Below, piece by piece: positions 43,937 through 52,520 of a stretch of DNA of 64,000 nucleotides. Numbering within the stretch: the stretch's first letter is position 1; each line of letters starts with the position of its first letter. Location: contig JAUJFZ010000002.1 in assembly GCA_030441535.1 (NCBI GenBank), forward strand, positions 372,001 to 436,000, written 5' to 3'. A program made the translations under genes and the position numbers. Below the pieces are notes generated by a model. It did not search any database. It worked only from the letters and a program-made list of their open reading frames with translations, and had not been told where the DNA came from. Source of the DNA: Betaproteobacteria bacterium LSUCC0117 (lineage in GTDB: Bacteria; Pseudomonadota; Gammaproteobacteria; Burkholderiales; Burkholderiaceae_C).

Positions 43937-46800
43937 GCCGCGTGGCGGGTCTCGTGTTGGCCAGATAAATTACCCGCACAGCGCTTGCAGGCGCCGGGGA
44001 ATGACGGGTCTGCGCCCACATCAAGTGTGTAATGCCAGCAGCGCTCACATTTTTGCGCATCGGTCACACGGACTGAAACGGTGAGCGCCTCACCCGCCTG
44101 CAGCGTGACCGCCGAGGTGATAAAAACAAAGCGGAGGTCATCACCCAAGCTGTGCAGCAGCGCCAAGTCCTCTGACGGTGCCGTGATGGTAATTTCGGCT
44201 TGCAAGGACGCACCCACTTGACCTTCAGCGCGCAGGGTCTCGATCGCCTTGTTGGCTGATTCGCGAATTTCGCGAATGCGGTTCCACTTGACCAACAATG
44301 CACTGTCGATTTCGGGAAACTGCCAGTAGGTTTGAACGAAGATACTGCCTGCTTCAGGCGAGATAACTTGCCATGCCTCTTCCGCAGTGAATGACAGGAA
44401 GGGCGCCATCCAGCGCAGCATGCCTTGGTTGATGTGCCACAACGCGGTTTGCGCACTGCGACGTGCCGGTGATTTTGGGGCCGTGGTGTACAAGCGGTCT
44501 TTGAGTACGTCTAAGTAAAACGCACCCAAATCTTCAGAGCAATACACCTGTAACTTCGCCACGACCGGGTGGAACTCATAGACATCGTAATGCGCCAAGA
44601 TGTCACGCTGCATCTGGTGTGCGCGACTGAGCGCGAAGCGATCGATCTCGAGCATTTCATCCCAAGCGACCGCATCGGTTGCGGGATCAAAGTCACTGGT
44701 ATTGGCCAGTAAGAAACGCAGGGTGTTACGGATACGGCGGTAAGCGTCGACCACCCGCGCCAAAATCTTGTCGTCGATTGCCAAGTCACCAGAGTAGTCT
44801 GTTGCAGCGACCCACAGTCGGATAATTTCAGCACCCATCTTGTTACTGATCTCCTGTGGGGCAACCGTATTGCCCACACTCTTGCTCATCTTGCGGCCTT
44901 GGCCGTCAACGGTAAAACCGTGTGTGAGCAAACTGCGGTAGGGCGCCCGTCCGTACATCGCACATGACGTGAGTAACGAGGAGTGAAACCAACCCCGGTG
45001 TTGGTCATGGCCTTCCAAATACAGATCTGCTTCCGGGCCCGACTCATGCGCGCTGCCAGGGTGCGAGCCTTTCAAAACCGTGGTGTGTGTCGTGCCCGAG
45101 TCAAACCAGACCTCCAAGATATCGGTGCTCTTGCTGTACAACGCTGCCGTTTCGGCAGGCTCACCAATGGCTGTCAGGATGTCACCGGTACTCGCTTGGC
45201 TCCATGCCTCGATACCGCCTTTTTCGACGATGCCAGCAGCAACATCGATGATCTCTGGGGTGCGCGGGTGGGGTTCGGCGGTATCGATATGCAACAGGAA
45301 GGGCAATGGAACGCCCCAACTGCGCTGGCGGCTGATGCACCAATCGGGTCTGTTGGCGATCATGTCACGCAAACGGGCCTTGCCACTCTCTGGGTAAAAG
45401 TTGGTCTCATCGATGGCGGCAAGTGCCATTTGACGCAGGGTCTCAGGCGCTTTATCGACGGTGAAAATGCCGTCTCCTTCGTCCATCCGAACAAACCATT
45501 GCGCCGCTGCGCGGTAGATGACCGGTGTTTTGTGCCGCCAGCAATGCGGGTAGCTGTGGGTGATATCCGTGGTCGCCATCAGGCGATTGCTTTCAGCCAG
45601 TACCTCGATGATTCGTGGGCAAGCCTTCCAGATGTTCATCCCACCGAACAGGGGTAGCTCGGCCTCGTACTCACCGCCACCTTGAACTGGATTGAGAATC
45701 TGATCGTAGGCCAAGCCGTTGGCTTTGCAGGAGTTGAAGTCATCAACGCCGTATGCAGGAGACGAGTGGACGATACCGGTACCATCGGATGCCGTGGCGT
45801 AGTCAGCCAGATAAACTGGCGACAGCCGCTGGTAGCCCGCATCGGTGTCAAACAGGGGATGTTTGAAGTTGATGTGGTCAAGCGCTTTACCTTGGCAGGT
45901 GGCCACGATACGCCCCTCCAACGCATACCGCTCAAGGCAGGAGGCCACCAATTCCTCGGCCAACACCAAGTAACCGTGTTTGGTTTCAACCAGCGCGTAT
46001 GAAAGCTCTGGGTTGACGTTGAGTGCCTGGTTAGCGGGGATCGTCCACGCCGTCGTTGTCCAAATAACGGCAAATGCGTCGAGGTCTGGATTGGGCAAGT
46101 TGCTCAGTCCGAAAGCCTCACACAAACGCGTCGTTTCCGCGCAGGCAAACGCGACATCTAAGGTCTGGCTCTTCTTGTCAGCGTATTCGATTTCAAACTC
46201 GGCCAGCGATGAGCCGCAGTCAAAGCACCAGTAAACAGGCTTGAGGCCGCGGTAAACAAACCCACGCTCCATCACGCGTTTGAACGCCCGAATCTCATTC
46301 GCTTCTGTGACGAAATCCATGGTTTTGTAGGGATTGTCAAACTGTCCCAGCAAGCCCAAGCGCTTGAAATCGGCCATTTGTTGCGCGATTTGTTCGGTGG
46401 CAAACGCACGACTTTTGGCTTGCATGTCCTCTCGCGCCAACCGCCGACCATGAATCTTCTCGATCGCGTTTTCAATAGGCAAACCGTGACAGTCCCAGCC
46501 CGGAATGTATTGGGCGTCAAAGTCGGCAAGCTGACGCGCTTTGACGATCATGTCTTTCAAAATCTTGTTGACGGCGTGGCCAATGTGCAACTGACCATTG
46601 GCATAGGGCGGCCCATCGTGCAGGATGAACCGTGGCTTGCCGACACGCGCGTCGCGCAGGCGCTTGTAGGTGTCCTGCTCTTCCCATGTCTTCACCCAAA
46701 CTGGCTCACGCTTGGGTAAGTCACCCCGCATGGGGAATGGCGTGTCGGGCAGGTTCAGGGTTTTGCGGTAATCGGGCTTATCAGTCGCTTGCTCGGACAT
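43933..46800 (-). CDS. ileS: Isoleucyl-tRNA synthetase
   Basis: Class I synthetase charging tRNA-Ile. HIGH motif in PYANGQLHIGH, CP1 editing domain in the middle (TTTAWTIPANQAL), KMSKS in RKMSKSVGN, and a C-terminal zinc site with CERCWHY and CKRCAGN. Length 955 is normal for the bacterial type. ATG at 46800 is taken; a TTG two codons earlier is possible. It sits between ribF (21 bases upstream) and lspA (overlapping). Confidence 0.97.
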   Translation of the reverse strand: MSEQATDKPDYRKTLNLPDTPFPMRGDLPKREPVWVKTWEEQDTYKRLRDARVGKPRFILHDGPPYANGQLHIGHAVNKILKDMIVKARQLADFDAQYIPGWDCHGLPIENAIEKIHGRRLAREDMQAKSRAFATEQIAQQMADFKRLGLLGQFDNPYKTMDFVTEANEIRAFKRVMERGFVYRGLKPVYWCFDCGSSLAEFEIEYADKKSQTLDVAFACAETTRLCEAFGLSNLPNPDLDAFAVIWTTTAWTIPANQALNVNPELSYALVETKHGYLVLAEELVASCLERYALEGRIVATCQGKALDHINFKHPLFDTDAGYQRLSPVYLADYATASDGTGIVHSSPAYGVDDFNSCKANGLAYDQILNPVQGGGEYEAELPLFGGMNIWKACPRIIEVLAESNRLMATTDITHSYPHCWRHKTPVIYRAAAQWFVRMDEGDGIFTVDKAPETLRQMALAAIDETNFYPESGKARLRDMIANRPDWCISRQRSWGVPLPFLLHIDTAEPHPRTPEIIDVAAGIVEKGGIEAWSQASTGDILTAIGEPAETAALYSKSTDILEVWFDSGTTHTTVLKGSHPGSAHESGPEADLYLEGHDQHRGWFHSSLLTSCAMYGRAPYRSLLTHGFTVDGQGRKMSKSVGNTVAPQEISNKMGAEIIRLWVAATDYSGDLAIDDKILARVVDAYRRIRNTLRFLLANTSDFDPATDAVAWDEMLEIDRFALSRAHQMQRDILAHYDVYEFHPVVAKLQVYCSEDLGAFYLDVLKDRLYTTAPKSPARRSAQTALWHINQGMLRWMAPFLSFTAEEAWQVISPEAGSIFVQTYWQFPEIDSALLVKWNRIREIRESANKAIETLRAEGQVGASLQAEITITAPSEDLALLHSLGDDLRFVFITSAVTLQAGEALTVSVRVTDAQKCERCWHYTLDVGADPSFPGACKRCAGNLSGQHETRHAA

Positions 46801-46821
46801 GGTCAATTTAGAGAGTAGGTT

Positions 46822-47814
46822 TTATAGGTTTAAGAACGCACGTGCGTCTTTGCAATCATTTTCGATGCCGGCAATCAAGGCCTCGAGGCTGTCATATTTA
46901 CGTTCGTCGTGCAGTTTGTGCAGCAGGTCTACCGCGATGATCTTACCGTAGGCTTCACCATCCTCTCGGGCGGTATCAAGGCGCTCAGGCCATGTCAGGC
47001 AGTGGGTCTCAAGCAGCACACGGCCGCCGTTGACATCGGTGGGATCCAGCGAGGGTCGAACCCCCAAGTTGGCCACGCCGGGGATCGGGTCGGTAGTCAG
47101 GCCATGCACAGCAACTACAAAGATACCACTGGCGGCTGGTTTCCAGTGTTGGAAGCGCAGGTTCAGGGTTCGAAACCCCAACGTCCGACCCAACTTACGA
47201 CCGTGTACCACATGACCTGAAATTCGATAAGGGCGACCCAGCAGGGCTTGGGCATCGCCCAGCTCGCCGGCCTGCAACGCATCTCGAACAGCTGAGCTGG
47301 AGACGCGCAGGCCATGCACTTCATAACTCATCATGCGGGCCACATCGAAACCCAATTGGCTGCCCGCTTGGTCGAGTAGGTCGTAATCGCCCGCTCGCTT
47401 GGCGCCGAAACGGAAGTCATCACCGACCAAGACGTAGCGGACACCTAAATTCTCGACCAGTGTCTTGCGTATAAAGTCATCAGGGCTTTGGCTGGCAACC
47501 GCCTCGTTGAAGGGCAGCACGATGCATTGGTCAATGCCACATTCTTGCAAGGCAGCCAACTTATCGCGCAGAGTGGCGATGCGTGCGGGCGCCAACTCGG
47601 ATCTTTGTAATCGCTGGGCGAAATAGTCACGCGGATGAGGCTCGAACACCATGACGCAACTTTTGACACCACGTAAACGCGCCTCATTAGTCAACAGCGC
47701 AAGCATTGCCTGATGGCCACGATGCACGCCATCGAAATTGCCAATGGTGAGCGCGCACGCAGATGCCAAAGTATGGTGAATGCCGCGGTTGGGAACGCCG
47801 TGGAAAATTTTCAT
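46822..47814 (-). CDS. ribF: Bifunctional riboflavin kinase / FAD synthetase
   Basis: Makes FMN and then FAD. The N-terminal nucleotidyltransferase domain has IGNFDGVHRGHQAM and the segment VGDDFRFGAKRAGD with SSSAVRDAL; the C-terminal riboflavin-kinase domain has GHVVHGRKLGRTLGF and VANLGVRPS. The 330-residue length is usual. Position ahead of ileS and lspA is conserved. Its product FAD would also serve the BLUF protein and NadB of this window, though that is general metabolism. Confidence 0.95.
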   Translation of the reverse strand: MKIFHGVPNRGIHHTLASACALTIGNFDGVHRGHQAMLALLTNEARLRGVKSCVMVFEPHPRDYFAQRLQRSELAPARIATLRDKLAALQECGIDQCIVLPFNEAVASQSPDDFIRKTLVENLGVRYVLVGDDFRFGAKRAGDYDLLDQAGSQLGFDVARMMSYEVHGLRVSSSAVRDALQAGELGDAQALLGRPYRISGHVVHGRKLGRTLGFRTLNLRFQHWKPAASGIFVVAVHGLTTDPIPGVANLGVRPSLDPTDVNGGRVLLETHCLTWPERLDTAREDGEAYGKIIAVDLLHKLHDERKYDSLEALIAGIENDCKDARAFLNL

Positions 47815-47859
47815 GCGCGCAGACTCAGTGAAGTCATGAGGCGGACACGGGGCGCCCGA

Positions 47860-48252
47860 TTAGACCGCCTCAGGGCGCTGGATTAGCTCGATTTTGTAGC
47901 CATCGGGGTCGGTCACAAACGCGATCACCGTACTGCCGCCTTTTACGGGGCCGGCTTCGCGGGTCACATTGCCACCCGCAGCTCGGATCTTGTCGCAGGC
48001 GGCATAGGCGTCGGGTACTGCCAACGCGATGTGGCCATACGCGGTGCCCATGTCGTAACTGGTTTGCCCCCAGTTGTAGGTGAGTTCGAGCTCGGCATGG
48101 TCGGGGTTTTGTCCGTAGCCGACAAAAGCGAGCGTGTATTTGTACTCGGTATTTTCTGATTTACGAATGAGCTTCATGCCCAAAACGTCGGTGTAAAACT
48201 GAATGGAGCGATCCAAGTCGCCCACGCGCAGCATGGTGTGTAGAAGTCTCAT
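47860..48252 (-). CDS. gloA: Lactoylglutathione lyase (glyoxalase I)
   Basis: Metal-dependent isomerase converting the methylglyoxal-glutathione hemithioacetal to lactoylglutathione. The 130-residue protein has the four metal ligands in HTMLRVGD (His5), AELELTYN (Glu56), GHIALAV (His74) and KIELIQR (Glu). This matches E. coli-type GloA. It lies 17 bases downstream of the thioesterase gene and upstream of ribF. Confidence 0.95.
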   Translation of the reverse strand: MRLLHTMLRVGDLDRSIQFYTDVLGMKLIRKSENTEYKYTLAFVGYGQNPDHAELELTYNWGQTSYDMGTAYGHIALAVPDAYAACDKIRAAGGNVTREAGPVKGGSTVIAFVTDPDGYKIELIQRPEAV

Positions 48253-48269
48253 GGTGTCGTTCTCTCGTT

Positions 48270-48812
48270 CTATTTGGGATCGAAAATTAAACAGGTGGTC
48301 GTGCCATGCGCATAGAGTGTGCCGTCGGGCCCGACCAGTTTGCCCTCGGCCGTTGCCATTTGTCGTCCACAGTGGATGACCCGCCCAATGGCACGCAGTT
48401 TGGGTGTTTTCCCAATCCCGCGCACCAAATTAACGCTCAGTTCGGCTGTGGTGTACAAGCGACCTTTGGGGACTTTGGTGTGGACCGCACAGGCCATCGC
48501 CGAGTCCAGGAGGGTCGCGTACCAGCCACCGTGGACGCCGCCCATGGGGTTGAGAACCTTCGGGCCTGGTGTGCCTTGAAAGATTGCCTCACCATCGGCA
48601 ACTGACATCAACAAGAAGTCGAGGGTTTCCCCAATGGAGGGTCCGATGAAAAGACCATCCGCAATGCCTTGCATGATCTCTAACCCCGTGTGCTCGCTGA
48701 CCAAGTCAGGCGTGACGTAAGTTGCCTTGCGATCTTCACCCGCGGCTAGGGCCAGCCGTGTTTTGAGCGCAGCTTCTTCTTCAATCCATTGATTTAGGGC
48801 GTTGTCAGCCAT
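48270..48812 (-). CDS. PaaI-type hotdog-fold thioesterase
   Basis: A 180-residue hotdog-fold protein. The active-site region is NPMGGVHGGWYATLLDSAMACAV, with the conserved His-Gly-Gly and Asp used by PaaI/YbgC-type acyl-CoA thioesterases. An N-terminal ~40-residue helical extension precedes the fold. Substrate unknown. It lies 24 bases downstream of the interrupted rhlE gene and is probably in its transcript. Confidence 0.87.
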   Translation of the reverse strand: MADNALNQWIEEEAALKTRLALAAGEDRKATYVTPDLVSEHTGLEIMQGIADGLFIGPSIGETLDFLLMSVADGEAIFQGTPGPKVLNPMGGVHGGWYATLLDSAMACAVHTKVPKGRLYTTAELSVNLVRGIGKTPKLRAIGRVIHCGRQMATAEGKLVGPDGTLYAHGTTTCLIFDPK

Positions 48813-48836
48813 GGTCTCTCAATACGCTAGAAGGGG

Positions 48837-49742
48837 TTACTTGATGCGACCAAAGCTGGTCCGTAATGGGTCAGCAGGACCGCGACTGTTGCCAGCGCTG
48901 TGGCTTCGGCCACCACCCCCGTTACCACCACGGCGGTTGCCACCGTTGCCGCGGCCGCGCTCACTCATGGCGTCAATACTGGTGCGCAGCGGATCAGGTT
49001 GTCGACCGCCAGCGCCTGCGCCGTCACGTGCACCATCTCGGTTCCCTTGCGGGGCACGGCGCGGCGCGTCACCAAATTGGCCTTCAGGACGACGGTCACC
49101 GCGTGGCGCAAATCCCTGGGGCGGTTGACCGCCCGCATAGCCAGCACCACTGCCACCGCCACGACGGCGGCGCTTGTTACGGGAGCCACCATCCGCACGC
49201 TCGGCGGCAATGCCACCCTGACCGTCAGCAGCAGGCCCTTGGCCGGCTGGTTTGGGATTGCGGCGTGGGGGTTGCGTTGCCTTTTTCTCGCGAATTCGCG
49301 TCATCATCTCTTGGCGCGCCGTCTTTGCTGCGTTTGCCATGACTTCCCGGCTGGGGGGTTTGCCCAAACCGCCCCAAAGCACCTGTCGGCCCATGGCGAG
49401 TGGCTCGGCCTTCTCACCCGGTTCAGGTCCAAAGCCTTCCAACAGTTTCACTTCAATGCGTTGATTGATGAAGCGCTCGACATCCTGCATGAAGCCCTCT
49501 TCGTCCATACAGACAAAACTAATTGCCTCTCCACTCGCGCCCGCACGGCCCGTACGACCAATGCGGTGCACGTAGTCCTCACTGATGTTGGGGATTTCGT
49601 AGTTAACAACGTGCGGCAGGTCGTCAATATCGATTCCGCGTGCGGCAATGTCGGTCGCGACCAGCGCCCGAACTTCGCCGCTCTTGAAACCATCAAGCGC
49701 TTGCGTGCGTGCCGCTTGGCTTTTGTTGCCGTGCAGGGCCAT
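48837..49742 (-). CDS. rhlE: C-terminal half of an RhlE-type DEAD-box helicase, separated by an in-frame stop
   Basis: Carries the second RecA lobe: ALHGNKSQAARTQALDGF, motif V LVATDIAARGIDIDDL and motif VI YVHRIGRTGRAG, then a ~170-residue basic, Gly/Arg/Asn-rich tail of the kind used for RNA binding and degradosome contact. It lies in exactly the frame of the upstream half, separated only by TAA and GCC. The ATG at 49742 could allow re-initiation, but in a normal RhlE it is just an internal Met, so a nonsense mutation or sequencing error is also possible. If joined, the protein would have ~570 residues. Confidence 0.85.
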   Translation of the reverse strand: MALHGNKSQAARTQALDGFKSGEVRALVATDIAARGIDIDDLPHVVNYEIPNISEDYVHRIGRTGRAGASGEAISFVCMDEEGFMQDVERFINQRIEVKLLEGFGPEPGEKAEPLAMGRQVLWGGLGKPPSREVMANAAKTARQEMMTRIREKKATQPPRRNPKPAGQGPAADGQGGIAAERADGGSRNKRRRRGGGSGAGYAGGQPPQGFAPRGDRRPEGQFGDAPRRAPQGNRDGARDGAGAGGRQPDPLRTSIDAMSERGRGNGGNRRGGNGGGGRSHSAGNSRGPADPLRTSFGRIK

Positions 49743-49745
49743 GGC

Positions 49746-50549
49746 TTAAATGCCGTTGTCAGCGAGGTATTGCGCAACGCTGTTGGCACCGAATTTGGTG
49801 CGCGTGAAGACCAGTACCTGAGACCAGTTCTCTGATTGGATGATGTGCGCTAAAAGCTCTTTTTTCTTGTTCCGGCCAACGGGGTAAATCCATTGCGTGA
49901 TCCGCTGGACGGTCGTGTTCTTGGGGGTCACCTGGATGTGTTGCGGGTCACGCAAGAAGGTGTTGGCCAAAGCACGAATCTCATCGCTGAAGGTGGCCGA
50001 GAACAGCAGGCTTTGCTTCTGAGCAGGCAGCAATGCCAAAATCTTTTTCACATCGTGAATGAAGCCCATGTCCAACATGCGATCGGCTTCGTCGAGAACC
50101 AAAATCTCAACTTGTGACAGGTCGACTGCACCTTGACTGGCCAGGTCCAGCAGGCGTCCCGGGGTCGCAACCAAAATATCTACGCCAGCGCTGAGGCGCT
50201 TGATTTGGGGATTCAGGGCAACGCCACCGAACACTACTGCGCTTTTCAGGCTCAGATTCTTGCCGTAGGTGCGGACAGACTCCTCGACTTGGGCGGCTAA
50301 CTCACGCGTTGGCGTGAGGACAAGGGCGCGAACCGCTTTACCCACACGCTCGCGACCCTGCAGCAGTTGCAGGATAGGCAGCGTAAAGCCAGCGGTTTTG
50401 CCGGTGCCCGTTTGAGCGCCGGCCAGCACGTCAGCACCAGAAAGCACGGCTGGAATGGCTTGCGCTTGGACAGGCGTTGGGTTCTCGTAGCCCTGCTCAA
50501 GAACAGCGGCCAAGATGGCGGGCGCCAAATTTAATTCTTCAAATGTCAT
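49746..50549 (-). CDS. rhlE: N-terminal half of an RhlE-type DEAD-box helicase, ends at in-frame TAA
   Basis: First RecA lobe: Q-motif region FEELNLAPAILAAVLEQGY with NPTPVQAQAIP, Walker A AQTGTGKT, PTRELA, motif II VLDEADRMLDMGF and motif III FSATF, then the beginning of lobe 2 (VLVFTRTKFGANSVAQYLADNGI). It stops at TAA (49748-49746), where relatives have Lys or Arg; a single A-to-T change from AAA would create it. ATP binding could remain, but unwinding needs the second half. A strong 7-bp hairpin lies 13 bases ahead of its start. Confidence 0.85.
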   Translation of the reverse strand: MTFEELNLAPAILAAVLEQGYENPTPVQAQAIPAVLSGADVLAGAQTGTGKTAGFTLPILQLLQGRERVGKAVRALVLTPTRELAAQVEESVRTYGKNLSLKSAVVFGGVALNPQIKRLSAGVDILVATPGRLLDLASQGAVDLSQVEILVLDEADRMLDMGFIHDVKKILALLPAQKQSLLFSATFSDEIRALANTFLRDPQHIQVTPKNTTVQRITQWIYPVGRNKKKELLAHIIQSENWSQVLVFTRTKFGANSVAQYLADNGI

Positions 50550-50562
50550 ATGGAGTCAATTT

Positions 50563-50579
50563 GCACCGTGTGACGGTGC
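50563..50579 (-). promoter_or_regulatory. Hairpin in the rhlE leader, 13 bases before the start codon
   Basis: GCACCGT (50563-50569) and ACGGTGC (50573-50579) pair perfectly around a 3-base loop. No Shine-Dalgarno sequence is seen between it and the rhlE ATG. A helicase could control its own translation through such a structure; that is inference only. Confidence 0.45.
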
Positions 50580-50723
50580 CTTTACACCGGCCCGCCACAG
50601 GAACCAGAGGTCAAGTGGCCAGTCAAGGCAGATGGGTTTGGGGAGGGTTGAGCACCGTTGTCAAAGGGTAGTTCTTCCCGCAGCAGGTTGCTGCTGTCGC
50701 AGCGACTGATGGCTGACAACGCC

Positions 50724-50809
50724 TCTATTATCGTTGGTTTAGCCCGCTTTTTGGTGGTAGGGTCCCGTCTTTTGTGGTTTCGAGACCACTTCAATGCAAC
50801 GATAATAGA
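50724..50809. repeat. Perfect 13-bp inverted repeat around a 60-base spacer
   Basis: TCTATTATCGTTG (50724-50736) and CAACGATAATAGA (50797-50809) are exact complements. The spacer includes a smaller hairpin GTGGT…ACCAC (50774-50789). The whole 86-base unit could fold as one long stem with an internal hairpin. No target-site duplication is seen at its ends. Confidence 0.7.
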
Positions 50810-50858
50810 AGATTCGTCACCAGATGACGTCTTGAATTTTTGAAAGTGAAGTGTTCGC

Positions 50859-52520
50859 ATGGCTCAATATGTTTTTTCAATGAACCGCGTGGGGAAAACC
50901 GTCCCGCCTAAACGCCAAATTTTGAAAAATATTTCGCTGAGTTTCTTCCCCGGTGCCAAGATCGGCGTGTTGGGTTTGAACGGCTCGGGCAAGTCCACCC
51001 TGTTGAAAATCATGGCGGGCCTGGATAAAGAGATTGAGGGCGAGGCGATCCCCATGCCGGGCATCCGGATCGGCTACCTTCCCCAAGAGCCAGCTTTGGA
51101 CCCGACCCATACCGTGCGGCAATCAGTTGAAAGTGGAATGGGTGAGGTGATGGCGGCGAAGGAGCGGTTGGACGCGGTCTACGCCGCCTACGCTGAAGAG
51201 GATGCAGATTTTGACGCCTTGGCAGCTGAGCAAGCTGAACTCGAAGCCATCATCGCTGCAGCCGGCACAGATAGTGAGCATCAATTAGAGATCGCCGCTG
51301 ACGCCCTGCGTTTGCCCCCATGGGATGAGTCCATTGAGCACCTGTCCGGCGGTGAAAAGCGGCGCATCGCACTGTGCCGGCTGCTGCTGTCAAAGCCCGA
51401 CATGCTGCTGCTTGACGAGCCCACCAACCACTTGGACGCCGAGAGCGTGGAGTGGCTTGAACAGTATTTGGCACGCTTCCCAGGTACGGTGGTTGCCATT
51501 ACCCACGATCGTTACTTTCTAGACAACGCAGCCGAGTGGATTTTGGAATTGGACCGTGGTCATGGCATCCCCTATAAGGGCAACTACTCTAGTTGGTTGG
51601 AGCAGAAAGATGCCCGCTTGGCGCTCGAACAGCGCACTGAAGATGCGCGCGCCAAGGCCATGAAAAAGGAATTGGAATGGGTGCGTCAAAATGCAAAAGG
51701 CCGTCAGTCCAAGAGCAAGGCGCGTCTGGCCCGATTTGAGGAACTGTCTGACTACGAATACCAAAAACGCAACGAGACGCAGGAGATCTTCATCCCCGTG
51801 GCTGAGCGGTTGGGTACGGAGGTTATTGAATTTAAAAACGTCAGTAAGTCATTTGGCGACCGCATGCTGATCGACGATCTAAGTTTCCGAATCCCCGCTG
51901 GCGCGATCGTCGGCATCATCGGGCCTAACGGTGCCGGTAAGTCGACCTTGTTCAAATTGATTCGCGGTATCGAACAACCGGATACCGGGGAGATTACCCG
52001 TGGTCAGACCGTGCAAATTGCATTCGTTGATCAACACCGTGACGATTTGGACAACGATAAGACCGTTTGGGAAGATGTCTCGGGCGGCCTCGACATGATC
52101 ACCGTTGGCAAGTTCCAGATGCCCAGCCGCGCTTATTGCGGCCGATTCAACTTCAACGGTGGTGACCAGCAAAAGCGTGTCGGCATGTTGTCAGGGGGCG
52201 AGCGTGGTCGACTTCATTTGGCGAAGACGCTGGCTGAGGGCGGTAACGTCCTGTTGCTGGACGAACCCTCGAACGATTTGGATGTTGAAACCCTTCGATC
52301 GTTGGAAGATGCGTTGCTGGAGTTTGCGGGCTGCGCGCTCGTGATTAGCCACGACCGTTGGTTCTTGGATCGGATTGCAACGCACATTCTGGCTTGCGAG
52401 GGTGACTCCAAGTGGACGTTCTTTGACGGCAACTACCACGAGTACGAGGCCGATAAGGTCAAGCGTTTGGGTGCGGAAGGCGCACAACCGAAGCGTATCC
52501 GTTACAAGGCGTTGAAGTGA
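50859..52520 (+). CDS. ettA: Energy-dependent translational throttle protein EttA
   Basis: ABC-F ATPase that binds the ribosomal E site and gates entry into elongation according to ATP/ADP ratio. Two ABC domains: Walker A GLNGSGKST with LSGGEKRR and LLLDEPTNHLD in the first, GPNGAGKST with LSGGERGR and LLLDEPSNDLD in the second. The P-site-tRNA-interacting linker and arm are in place, and the length of 553 matches E. coli EttA (555). The downstream DUF1415 gene overlaps its stop. Confidence 0.95.
   Translation: MAQYVFSMNRVGKTVPPKRQILKNISLSFFPGAKIGVLGLNGSGKSTLLKIMAGLDKEIEGEAIPMPGIRIGYLPQEPALDPTHTVRQSVESGMGEVMAAKERLDAVYAAYAEEDADFDALAAEQAELEAIIAAAGTDSEHQLEIAADALRLPPWDESIEHLSGGEKRRIALCRLLLSKPDMLLLDEPTNHLDAESVEWLEQYLARFPGTVVAITHDRYFLDNAAEWILELDRGHGIPYKGNYSSWLEQKDARLALEQRTEDARAKAMKKELEWVRQNAKGRQSKSKARLARFEELSDYEYQKRNETQEIFIPVAERLGTEVIEFKNVSKSFGDRMLIDDLSFRIPAGAIVGIIGPNGAGKSTLFKLIRGIEQPDTGEITRGQTVQIAFVDQHRDDLDNDKTVWEDVSGGLDMITVGKFQMPSRAYCGRFNFNGGDQQKRVGMLSGGERGRLHLAKTLAEGGNVLLLDEPSNDLDVETLRSLEDALLEFAGCALVISHDRWFLDRIATHILACEGDSKWTFFDGNYHEYEADKVKRLGAEGAQPKRIRYKALK

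Larger units (their letters stand above)
50550..50858. other. 309-base divergent rhlE/ettA intergenic region with several hairpins
   Basis: Contains no gene I can support. It holds a 7-bp hairpin near the rhlE start (50563-50579), a 6-bp hairpin GCAGCA/TGCTGC (50680-50694), and a 13-bp inverted repeat (50724-50809) with a GTGGT/ACCAC hairpin inside it. The repeat arms contain TATTAT and GATAAT, possible -10 elements. Both flanking genes act on RNA or ribosomes, so leader-RNA control is plausible. Confidence 0.5.

Noticed and set aside
44983..45657. A 224-residue plus-strand frame opposite ileS
   Set aside because: Antisense shadow of ileS, with no domain or ribosome-binding site.
48900..49835. 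A 311-residue plus-strand frame opposite rhlE
   Set aside because: It is a shadow of the GC-rich, Arg/Gly-coding rhlE tail and reads as low-complexity Ala/Thr; the minus-strand helicase motifs are unambiguous.
50724..50809. Reading the 13-bp inverted repeat as an insertion-sequence remnant
   Set aside because: No target duplication, transposase fragment or second copy is visible in the window.
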